NCBI GenBank assembly: GCA_038998365.1
Contig: JAVZHJ010000016.1
Coordinates: 1 to 15,229, forward strand
From: JAVZGQ01 sp038998365
Lineage (GTDB): Archaea > Aenigmatarchaeota > Aenigmatarchaeia > CG10238-14 > SCSR01
Reading direction: 5' to 3'
Length of the DNA stretch: 15,229 bases
In this document: one piece after another, positions 7,562 through 13,894 of the stretch
Numbering within the stretch: position 1 is the first letter of the stretch
Layout: every line of letters begins with the position of its first letter
Made by a program: the position numbers and the translations under genes
Notes under the pieces: model-generated
Seen by the model: only the letters and a program-made list of their open reading frames with translations
What the model was told of the DNA's origin: nothing
Database searches by the model: none

Positions 7562-7576
7562 TTTAAAATTTATGTT
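7562..7576 (+). promoter_or_regulatory. TATA region of the CBS-winged-helix gene
   Basis: TTTAAAATTTATGTT holds two overlapping TATA-like boxes (TTTAAAAT at 7562-7569 and TTTATGTT at 7569-7576). Their centres lie about 31 and 24 nt before the ATG at 7597. No ribosome binding site is visible, so a near-leaderless start at ATG 7597 or 7600 is expected. Confidence 0.4.
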
Positions 7577-7596
7577 TAGATTTTCAGATAATAATT

Positions 7597-8313
7597 ATGA
7601 TGTTTTGGTTCTTCAAGAAAAAGAAAAAAGTTTTGCCAAAGCTTAAGCNNNNNNNNNNATTGAGAAAAGCTGTTAAGATTAAACAACAGCCAAAGCAAGA
7701 AAAGAAAAAAGTTTTGGTTTCTGATTTAATGACAAGAAATATAATTTCTGTTAACCCTTATCTGAATTTAGAGAAACTCGTTGAAATTTTCAAGAAAAAT
7801 AAGATTTCTGGTGCTCCTGTTCTTGATAAAGGTTTTTTCATAGCAGAGGTTAGTAAGACAGATGTGCTTAAGCTTTTGGGTAAAAGCAGCTTGGAAGAAA
7901 TAGATGAAAAGGATAAAGAGATATTGAAGAAAACTTTGGTTGCAGATGTGATGAAAAAACCAATTTGCATAAGAGAGAATAGAAGTGTGGAAGAAGCAAA
8001 AGAAAAAATGGAAAAGCACAACATAAAAAGGCTTCTTGTTGTTGATAATTGGAATAGGCTTGTTGGTATAATAACTAGGACTGACTTGATGAAGTGGGCT
8101 CCAAAAGAAGAGATAAAAGAGACTGTGTCAACAAAAATTGATGAGATGATGAAAATTCTGGAAGATGGGCCAATAGAATGTGAGAAATTGGCGAAGATTT
8201 TGGAAACTCCTGAAAATTTGGTTGAAAGCTGGGCGAAAATTTTGGAAGAGCATGGCTTGGTTGAAATAAATTATCCTGCTATTGGAAGCCCGATCATAAA
8301 ACTGAAAAAGTAG
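7597..8313 (+). CDS. CBS-pair protein with C-terminal winged-helix domain (spans an assembly gap)
   Basis: About 238 aa as written, with 10 Ns in codons 18-21, so the exact N-terminal length is unknown. The N terminus is MMFWFFKKKKKVLPK, a hydrophobic-then-basic peptide that could touch the membrane. CBS1 is about residues 41-95 (VSDLMTRNIISVNPY to VSKTDVLKLL) and CBS2 about 114-168 (LVADVMKKPICIREN to GIITRTDLMKW); the S86-x-x-D89 and T160-x-x-D163 signatures are the usual ribose/phosphate contacts of adenine nucleotides. Residues about 178-238 form a small winged helix (DEMMKILEDGPIECEKLAKI, WAKILEEHGLVEINYPAIG). That last segment resembles a domain found in front of archaeal type II/IV secretion ATPases, and the ATPase gene starts 34 nt downstream. 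I infer a nucleotide-sensing partner of the pilus motor. Confidence 0.75.
   Translation: MMFWFFKKKKKVLPKLKXXXXLRKAVKIKQQPKQEKKKVLVSDLMTRNIISVNPYLNLEKLVEIFKKNKISGAPVLDKGFFIAEVSKTDVLKLLGKSSLEEIDEKDKEILKKTLVADVMKKPICIRENRSVEEAKEKMEKHNIKRLLVVDNWNRLVGIITRTDLMKWAPKEEIKETVSTKIDEMMKILEDGPIECEKLAKILETPENLVESWAKILEEHGLVEINYPAIGSPIIKLKK
7649..7658. other. Assembly gap (10 Ns)
   Basis: Ten undetermined bases inside the N-terminal coding part of the CBS gene. A run of exactly ten is a common scaffolding placeholder, so the true distance may differ. The reading frame happens to stay open across it. The N-terminal peptide and the CBS domains could therefore belong together or, less likely, to different genes. 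Confidence 0.97.
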
Positions 8314-8317
8314 AGCG

Positions 8318-8328
8318 ATATTTATACA
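8318..8328 (+). promoter_or_regulatory. TATA box of the pilus ATPase gene
   Basis: ATATTTATACA is centred about 25 nt before the ATG at 8348. The leader would be near zero; the short purine run before the ATG is not a clear ribosome binding site. The ATPase operon thus probably has its own promoter besides any read-through from the CBS gene. Confidence 0.45.
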
Positions 8329-8347
8329 AAAGAGAAAATTTATTATT

Positions 8348-9859
8348 ATGGGGGAGAAGCCAGAAAGCTATAAGGTTAGTTCTGAGGGCATAGAAGCTAA
8401 CGTTTCAATTAAAAAAACTTCTGATTTTGTTCTGCTTTATGAAGTTAAATTTCCAGAGATTGGAGCTGGAACTTATGTTTTACTTGACAAGATAAGAGCA
8501 ATGCTTTTGACTGAAATACCGATAAAGCCTACTGAGCTTATGGACTTAACTTCAATTGAAAATTTGAAGAAGAAATTTTTTGAAAGAGGCCTGGAAATTT
8601 TCAAGAAAGAAATGCCTTACGTTGATGAAAAAACTCAGAAATATCTTGTTGGGACTTTGATGCAAGAAATGTTTGGCTTGGGAAAAATAGAATTCTTGCT
8701 TGCAGATCCAAACTTGGAAGAAGTTGTAATAAATGGTTCTAAAGAACCAGTGTGGGTTTACCACAAGAAATATGGATGGCTTAAGACGAACATAAGGATT
8801 GAAAAAGAGAGTGACATATTGAATTACGCTAATAATATAGGAAGAAAAGTTGGTAGGCAAATAACAATTCTTAACCCACTCATGGATGCTCATTTGCCCA
8901 CAGGTGACAGAGTCAACGCAACTCTATTCCCAATTTCAACTCACGGCAACACAATAACAATAAGAAAATTCAGGAGGTCGCCCTGGACTATTACAGATTT
9001 CATTGAAAATAAGACCATAAGCTATGAAGTGGCTGCATTGATTTGGCTTGCTATTCAGTATGAAATGAACATGATTGTTGCTGGTGGTACAGCAAGCGGA
9101 AAAACTTCTTTGCTTAATGTTTTCATGAGCTTCATTCCACCAAATCAAAGAGTTGTTTCTATTGAGGATACTCGTGAGTTGCAACTTCCGGATTTCTTGC
9201 ATTGGGTGCCATTGACAACAAGGGAGCCAAACCCCGAAGGCTTGGGCGAAGTTAGCATGCTCAGCTTGCTTGTTAACAGCTTGAGGATGAGGCCTGATAG
9301 GATAATAGTGGGGGAAATAAGAAGAGCAAGGGAAGCAGAAGTTTTATTTGAAGCTATGCACACAGGCCACTCTGTTTATGCAACTTTGCATGCAGACACT
9401 GCTGAACAAGCTTTGAAAAGGTTGATAAATCCACCAATAGATGTGCCGGAAAGTGTGATAGAGGCTTTGCATCTTTTCGCAGTTGCTTTTAGGGATAGAA
9501 GGCTTGGAATAAGAAGACTTTTCCAACTAAGTGAAATTTTGCCTGGTAGCGAGAAGCGTGGTCCCCAGCTCAACACTTTGTACAGATGGAAGCCCATGAA
9601 AGATGAAATAATAAAAGAGAATGAGAGCTATAGGCTTATAGATGAGATAAGCATGCACACAGGCATGGCTGACCAAGAGATTAGAGCAAATGTTGAAGAA
9701 AAAGTTAAGATATTGAAATGGTTGGTTGAAAAACAAGTTAAAGATTTGAATAAAATTGGCAGGCTCATAGCAATATATTATTCTTCTCCAGAAACCATAG
9801 TTAAAGCTGTGGAAAATGATGAAGATGAAGAAAAGGTTATAAAAAGTTGGTTTTCATGA
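8348..9859 (+). CDS. Type IV pilus/type II secretion ATPase, FlaI/PilB/GspE family
   Basis: 503 aa, a cytoplasmic hexameric ATPase that powers pilin polymerisation or secretion. The N-terminal domain (about 1-215) starts MGEKPESYKVSSEGIEANVS and contains the conserved LADPNLEEVVINGSKEPVWV (residues 118-137) and the MDAHLPTGDRVNATL region (179-193). The motor domain has Walker A GGTASGKTS (246-254), Asp box SIEDTREL (271-278), Walker B RPDRIIVGEIR (315-325) and His box HTGHSVYATLHAD (338-350). All catalytic residues are present. There is no tetracysteine zinc motif of bacterial GspE. The N terminus begins without the winged-helix segment seen in longer archaeal homologues; that element is in the preceding gene. 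The stop overlaps the next ATG (ATGA at 9856-9859), so translation is coupled with the membrane platform gene. Confidence 0.94.
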   Translation: MGEKPESYKVSSEGIEANVSIKKTSDFVLLYEVKFPEIGAGTYVLLDKIRAMLLTEIPIKPTELMDLTSIENLKKKFFERGLEIFKKEMPYVDEKTQKYLVGTLMQEMFGLGKIEFLLADPNLEEVVINGSKEPVWVYHKKYGWLKTNIRIEKESDILNYANNIGRKVGRQITILNPLMDAHLPTGDRVNATLFPISTHGNTITIRKFRRSPWTITDFIENKTISYEVAALIWLAIQYEMNMIVAGGTASGKTSLLNVFMSFIPPNQRVVSIEDTRELQLPDFLHWVPLTTREPNPEGLGEVSMLSLLVNSLRMRPDRIIVGEIRRAREAEVLFEAMHTGHSVYATLHADTAEQALKRLINPPIDVPESVIEALHLFAVAFRDRRLGIRRLFQLSEILPGSEKRGPQLNTLYRWKPMKDEIIKENESYRLIDEISMHTGMADQEIRANVEEKVKILKWLVEKQVKDLNKIGRLIAIYYSSPETIVKAVENDEDEEKVIKSWFS

Positions 9860-10734
9860 AAAGAATTCCATTTGTTCCATTTCCAGTTCAAAAGGCTTTG
9901 AAAGCTTCTAAGCCTTTTCTTTTCATCTCAAGCAAGCTTGTCAAGTTAAACCCATTTCTTGCTCAAAAGCTTGCTCAAACTGAAATAAACGTTAAAGATA
10001 GGGAATATTTAGCTATAGCAATTTTTTCTTCCCTTTTCTGGTTTGTTTTAATCTTTTCTCTTTTCACCATAATTGGGCTTGCATCTGGCAGAAATCTCCT
10101 TGCTCTTTCTTTCTCCTTCTCTCTCTTGATTTCAGCTATTGTTTTTGCTTACATAAACTTTTACCCAAGTCTTTTGCTTTCTAGGAAAGACAGAGATGTG
10201 GAAAGGAATTTGCTTTTTGCAATAAGGCATTTGTTTATTCAAGTTAGGTCTGGAGTTTCTCTTTTTGATGCTTTAGTTTCTGTTTCCAAAGGAAATTATG
10301 GAGCTGTATCTGAAGAATTTGGGAAATGTGTGAAAGAAATTGCTACAGGGAAAGAAGAGACTAAAGCTTTAGAAGAGCTTGCTTTTAGAGTTCCTAATGT
10401 TGGTTTCAAGAGGGTTGTTTGGCAGATTGTCAATAGCATGAGAGCTGGAGGAGATGTTGGCAGCACTTTAGACATGATTGCAAGAAATCTTTCAGAAGAG
10501 CAAAAGGTAAAGATAAGAAAGTATGGCTCTCAGCTTAGTCCTTTGGCTTTGATTTATTTGATGTCAACTGTAATTCTTCCTACTCTTGGAATAACTTTTC
10601 TCATAGTATTTTCCACTTTTGCCGGGATTCAAGTTCCTGAAGCAGTTTTTTACCTTATCTTATCCACAGTTGTAATTTTCCAAGTCATGCTCATAGGTTT
10701 GGTGAAGAGTAGAAGACCGAGCGTGGAAGTATGA
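9856..10734 (+). CDS. TadC/GspF/FlaJ-like membrane platform protein 1
   Basis: 292 aa. The start is the ATG at 9856, because it overlaps the ATPase stop as ATGA; the TTG at 9847 would lie inside the ATPase gene without benefit. Two hydrophobic segments come first (about residues 50-72 and 81-109), then the cytoplasmic T2SSF helical domain (about 115-225, with LFAIRHLFIQVRSGVSLFDAL and SMRAGGDVGSTLDMIARNL), and two C-terminal membrane segments (about 230-255 and 262-285). This is the inner-membrane platform that contacts the ATPase. FlaJ-type archaeal proteins often carry two such domains in one chain; here a second gene follows directly with its ATG overlapping this stop (10731-10734). Confidence 0.9.
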   Translation: MKRIPFVPFPVQKALKASKPFLFISSKLVKLNPFLAQKLAQTEINVKDREYLAIAIFSSLFWFVLIFSLFTIIGLASGRNLLALSFSFSLLISAIVFAYINFYPSLLLSRKDRDVERNLLFAIRHLFIQVRSGVSLFDALVSVSKGNYGAVSEEFGKCVKEIATGKEETKALEELAFRVPNVGFKRVVWQIVNSMRAGGDVGSTLDMIARNLSEEQKVKIRKYGSQLSPLALIYLMSTVILPTLGITFLIVFSTFAGIQVPEAVFYLILSTVVIFQVMLIGLVKSRRPSVEV

Positions 10735-11729
10735 TAGAGAAAGCTCATAGGAGAATAAGGTGGCTTTATCCAAAGAGGTATGTGAAGTGGTTAGAGCAGA
10801 ATTTAGCCTATGCTGGAATTGAGATTAGGATAGAAAAGTTCTTGGCTTTATCTTTCTTGTACTCACTTTCTTTCTCTTTGTTGCTGCTTCCGCTTTTCTT
10901 CTTGGGGTTTGGGTTTTTGGTTTTTGTTCTTATGCTGAGTGTTTTCTTTGGAGTTCAGCTTGTAATTGATTTGATAGTGATATTGATTGGTGATAAGCGT
11001 GGGAGTTTTGCAGAATCTGTGCTTCCGGATGCTTTGCAGCTCATGGCGGCAAACATTCGATCAGGCTTGACTCCAGATAAAGCTTTGCTTTATTCTGCTA
11101 GACCAGAGTTTGGTGTTTTGGAAAAAGAAATAAAACTTGCTGCCGCTAAGGCAGTAGCTGGTGAAGCTTTGGAAGATGCTTTGCTTTCTCTAGGTAAAAA
11201 AATCAAGTCAAGAATAATAAACAGGACTTTCAATCTGATAGTTGAAGGTATGCGCAAGGGGGGAGAAATAGCAAGCTTGCTTGAGCAGACAGCTGAAGAC
11301 ATAAGGGAGCTCAAACTCTTGAAGAAGGAAATAGCGGCACAAGTTGGTATGTATGCAATTTTCATCTTCATAGCAGTTGGTCTTGCTTCACCAATTCTTT
11401 TCTCTTTTTCTTCCCATCTGGTCGAGACCATGAGTACCATAGGAAGCAAGCTGAAAATAGAAGAAACTTCTAGCTACACGACGCTTGGGAGCTTAAGGTT
11501 TGGCATAGTTAAAGTTTCTCCTGAATTCATAAGGCTTTATTGTTTACTCACTCTAACATTTTCTTCAATTTTTGGGAGCTTGCTTATCGGATTGCTGCAA
11601 GAAGGGAGGGAAAAAGCTGGTTTAAAGTACATTCCTTTGCTCTTAGCTATAAACCTTACTCTCTACTTTATAGCAAGGATTGTGCTTTCAAGCCTCATGG
11701 GTTTTATTGTCCCTGTAGCTGCTCTATAG
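10731..11729 (+). CDS. TadC/GspF/FlaJ-like membrane platform protein 2
   Basis: 332 aa, also a single-domain T2SSF protein. The ATG at 10731 overlaps the previous TGA. Membrane segments are at about residues 38-62 and 64-86, then the cytoplasmic domain with LPDALQLMAANIRSGLTPDKAL (about 100-121) and IVEGMRKGGEIASLLEQTAEDI (about 168-189), followed by three membrane segments (about 202-225, 270-292 and 300-327). It differs from the first platform protein in its longer C terminus and has an exposed loop (HLVETMSTIGSKLKIEETSS) between membrane segments. The two proteins probably pair in the membrane as the two halves of one FlaJ-like platform. The pilin gene follows after 31 nt. Confidence 0.9.
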   Translation: MIEKAHRRIRWLYPKRYVKWLEQNLAYAGIEIRIEKFLALSFLYSLSFSLLLLPLFFLGFGFLVFVLMLSVFFGVQLVIDLIVILIGDKRGSFAESVLPDALQLMAANIRSGLTPDKALLYSARPEFGVLEKEIKLAAAKAVAGEALEDALLSLGKKIKSRIINRTFNLIVEGMRKGGEIASLLEQTAEDIRELKLLKKEIAAQVGMYAIFIFIAVGLASPILFSFSSHLVETMSTIGSKLKIEETSSYTTLGSLRFGIVKVSPEFIRLYCLLTLTFSSIFGSLLIGLLQEGREKAGLKYIPLLLAINLTLYFIARIVLSSLMGFIVPVAAL

Positions 11730-11730
11730 C

Positions 11731-11738
11731 TTTAAAAG
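11731..11738 (+). promoter_or_regulatory. TATA box of the pilin gene
   Basis: TTTAAAAG lies directly behind the platform gene stop, centred 26-27 nt before the ATG at 11761, the canonical archaeal spacing for a leaderless start. No ribosome binding site precedes the ATG. A dedicated promoter fits the need for far more pilin than motor protein. Confidence 0.55.
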
Positions 11739-11760
11739 GTAGAAAATCAAAATATAATTT

Positions 11761-12153
11761 ATGAAAGCGCAAGCAGCCCTTGAGTTTTTGATGACATACG
11801 GATGGGCAATCTTGATAGTAATTGCAGTGGTTGCAGCTTTGTACGCAATGGGTGTATTTACATTGCCTGGTGGCTCAATGAATCCTTGCAGTCCATGCTT
11901 CCCAACAGGCGGAGATATGACATATGTAGCACATAATTCTACACACCTTTTAGTAAGGGTTGGTGCACACAAAGTAAGATATGGTGGTAGTGATTACGAA
12001 AGTGGGCAAGTAATAACAGTAGACATATCTCCAACTTGTTCGGGGGTATGGGATAGCCAAAAATATTGCGACTTTAATTTTGCATACTCATTGCTTGTAG
12101 ATTCAACAGAGCTTGGTAAAACAGTGCTACTAAGATTACACAGGACTTGGTGA
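11761..12153 (+). CDS. Class III signal-peptide pilin
   Basis: 130 aa. It begins MKAQAALEFLMTYGWAIL, the archaeal class III signal with the conserved Q-x3-EFLMTYGWAI core. Processing probably occurs between A3 and Q4 by an EppA/FlaK-type prepilin peptidase, leaving the hydrophobic helix (about residues 4-33) as the polymerisation core. The exposed part has four cysteines (C43, C46 as CSPC, C93, C103), enough for two disulphides, and one sequon (N59-S-T). The chain ends in VLLRLHRTW, an unusually charged end for a pilin. The gene follows the ATPase and platform genes, whose products would assemble it. A leaderless promoter precedes it and a hairpin/T-tract follows. Major pilin is the most likely role; a minor pilin is possible. 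Confidence 0.9.
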   Translation: MKAQAALEFLMTYGWAILIVIAVVAALYAMGVFTLPGGSMNPCSPCFPTGGDMTYVAHNSTHLLVRVGAHKVRYGGSDYESGQVITVDISPTCSGVWDSQKYCDFNFAYSLLVDSTELGKTVLLRLHRTW

Positions 12154-12189
12154 AAGTTAATTTTTTCTTTTTATTTTTATTTCACCAAG
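12146..12189. terminator. Convergent terminator: 10-bp inverted repeat with T-rich loop
   Basis: CTTGGTGAAA (12146-12155) and TTTCACCAAG (12180-12189) are perfect inverted repeats around a 24-nt loop that is almost all T. The left arm covers the pilin stop codon and the right arm the last codons of the opposing gene. The plus-strand T-tract (12161-12182) is an archaeal-type termination signal for the pilin transcript. For the minus-strand operon the hairpin could work too, but no T-tract follows on that strand. Confidence 0.6.
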
Positions 12190-12929
12190 ACCCAAAGGTT
12201 GCCCAAATAGTAAGTTTTGTTAGGTATGTTTAGGTAGAGCTTAAGCTCTTTCCACCCATTGCTAGCAGCAATGTCCTTATCCACATACAAACTCAAAGCA
12301 ACTATCATTTTTGAAATCGCTAAGTTGCCGCTAGCGTCTCTTTCCCATATTGTATGGAGATAGTATTCGCCTAAGCTAAATTCTGAACTTCCTTCCAAAG
12401 TGAAAGATTGAATTTCATGGCTCACGCTTGCCACATCTTCAGCAAATATGAAGAAAATTGGATCTGTGGAATTAAGCTCGTAAACTTCAGCAAAATCTTC
12501 TCCTTGCAAGCTTGCTTTCAAGTGAGTTGAATTCTTCTCAAGAATTATGTAGTATGGAGGCTTTTTATTCAAGCAGCTTGTTGCTCCTTCTGAAATTATG
12601 AAAAGGTCGAGCTTTCCTGAACAAATGTCTATAAGCTCGAGTGTTAAAGCCTTTTCAGCTTTTATTCCTTCTTCTTCTGCTCCTGGACCAGAAGGTGGAG
12701 CGGGTGGAAGGCTTGGGGGCTGGCTTGAATAATTGCTCTCATTTGTTTGGTTAAACTTTTGCCCTTGCAATGTGGTTGTTGATGCTTCTCTTTCTTCACT
12801 CTTTTCTTGCTGAGCTTGAAAATACTGGAATATTGCTTCCTTCACATTTTCAGGTGTTTGTGATAAAATTACAAAAGAAATTGCTAAAACGGTAATCAAA
12901 GCAAATGCCCACTTGTATCTTAACTTCAT
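12177..12929 (-). CDS. Single-pass membrane-anchored extracellular protein with Pro-rich linker
   Basis: 250 aa of an unrecognised family. A short basic start (MKLRYK) and one hydrophobic segment (residues 7-23, WAFALITVLAISFVILS) give an anchored protein with the C terminus outside. Residues about 24-52 are a charged helix and Thr/Gln-rich stretch, 60-85 a Ser/Pro/Gly linker (QPPSLPPAPPSGPGAEEE), and about 95-250 a compact beta-rich domain with two cysteines (about 103 and 118). Several sequons occur. The ATG at 12927-12929 overlaps the previous stop (ATGA), so it is the last gene of the leftward operon. It converges on the pilin gene. I infer a surface or minor-pilus partner; no catalytic motif is visible. 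Confidence 0.75.
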   Translation of the reverse strand: MKLRYKWAFALITVLAISFVILSQTPENVKEAIFQYFQAQQEKSEEREASTTTLQGQKFNQTNESNYSSQPPSLPPAPPSGPGAEEEGIKAEKALTLELIDICSGKLDLFIISEGATSCLNKKPPYYIILEKNSTHLKASLQGEDFAEVYELNSTDPIFFIFAEDVASVSHEIQSFTLEGSSEFSLGEYYLHTIWERDASGNLAISKMIVALSLYVDKDIAASNGWKELKLYLNIPNKTYYLGNLWVLVK

Positions 12930-13894
12930 GATATCACCGTGACATTGTAGATTTGAAGATGAGTTTTTCCTTCAATTGTTGTTTCGTTGTCTAATCTAAA
13001 ATTGCTCGGCATGCCAGAAATACTGTAAGCTCTTACATTGCTATTGGAGAAATATAAGTAATCTACGTTGGTTGCAGATGTGTTTATTGATAAGCCTGCG
13101 GAAAGCATCTTGTCCTTGTTGACAAAGCTCTCAAGTCCAATTGGCTTTTGCTTGAAGTATTTGCTTTGAACGAAATATTTGCCTTCAAGTCTATCTAAAA
13201 AGCTTGCTCCGTACAAGCTTGGATGATAGTAAGAATTATCCAAATCGTCTTTCAAGTTTGTTGTGTTATCGCTAAGATAGTTTGGCCAATGTGGACTCAG
13301 CCTTATGATATTAACAATTCTTCCATAAGTGTTCAAAGGATAGAGTGGGTCTTCGAGGTTCTCTATGCTAACAATTACTTTTTCCCTTGTTGTCCTAGAA
13401 AGATTTGCTTCTATCATCCTATCATCATATAGCTTGACTGAAAGTGAGTAAGAGAGAGAAATGTGGAAGCTGTCTTCAGGCTCTACCAACAAATCTTTTA
13501 TTTCAACGCTTGTTTCAAAAGCTTGCAAGCTTCCAAGATATTCTATGCTATCTTCCCAATCTCTTGCTGTTGAGCCTTCCATCAAAGGCTGCTGAATTCC
13601 ATCGATGCTTCCTTGCATTATTAGCTCCGCTATGGTGTCGTTGGAAGATTGTAAAGGATTTCCTGTGGTTACCACATGGTTTATTGCTGAGCATAAAGCT
13701 CTTCCTGCCATGATTTCAATAGACTTCCTCGAATCTCGAACTATGTTGTTGTAAAATGAAAGCATAGCTTCTATTCTATTTTCAACAGCTATTTGAGAAG
13801 AGTAGAATGAAGAAAGAGATTTTTGAATTGATAAAAATGTGATTAAACAAATCATCAAAAAAACAACAATTATGCTGAAAAATATCCCTTTCAT
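12926..13894 (-). CDS. Membrane-anchored protein with pilin-like N terminus
   Basis: About 322 aa. The ATG at 13892-13894 is preferred over an upstream alternative at 13939 because it overlaps the preceding gene's TGA (ATGA) and places the hydrophobic helix at the very N terminus: MKGIFFSIIVVFLMICLITF. The short Lys-Gly start before a 20-residue helix resembles an archaeal prepilin cleavage site (after G3), although the EFLM core of the major pilin is absent. A helical stalk follows (about 20-75), then a beta-rich body with a few sequons (for example NDT, NLS, NTT, NTS, NVT). No family was recognised. Its place between two other exported proteins, beside a pilus locus, suggests a minor pilin or tip subunit. 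Confidence 0.75.
   Translation of the reverse strand: MKGIFFSIIVVFLMICLITFLSIQKSLSSFYSSQIAVENRIEAMLSFYNNIVRDSRKSIEIMAGRALCSAINHVVTTGNPLQSSNDTIAELIMQGSIDGIQQPLMEGSTARDWEDSIEYLGSLQAFETSVEIKDLLVEPEDSFHISLSYSLSVKLYDDRMIEANLSRTTREKVIVSIENLEDPLYPLNTYGRIVNIIRLSPHWPNYLSDNTTNLKDDLDNSYYHPSLYGASFLDRLEGKYFVQSKYFKQKPIGLESFVNKDKMLSAGLSINTSATNVDYLYFSNSNVRAYSISGMPSNFRLDNETTIEGKTHLQIYNVTVIS

Noticed and set aside
12118..12153. Possible frameshift at the 3' end of the pilin because the last residues (RLHRTW) look unlike a pilin end
   Set aside because: Other frames give no clearly better ending, the stop fits into the inverted repeat, and there is no homologue alignment to prove a shift.
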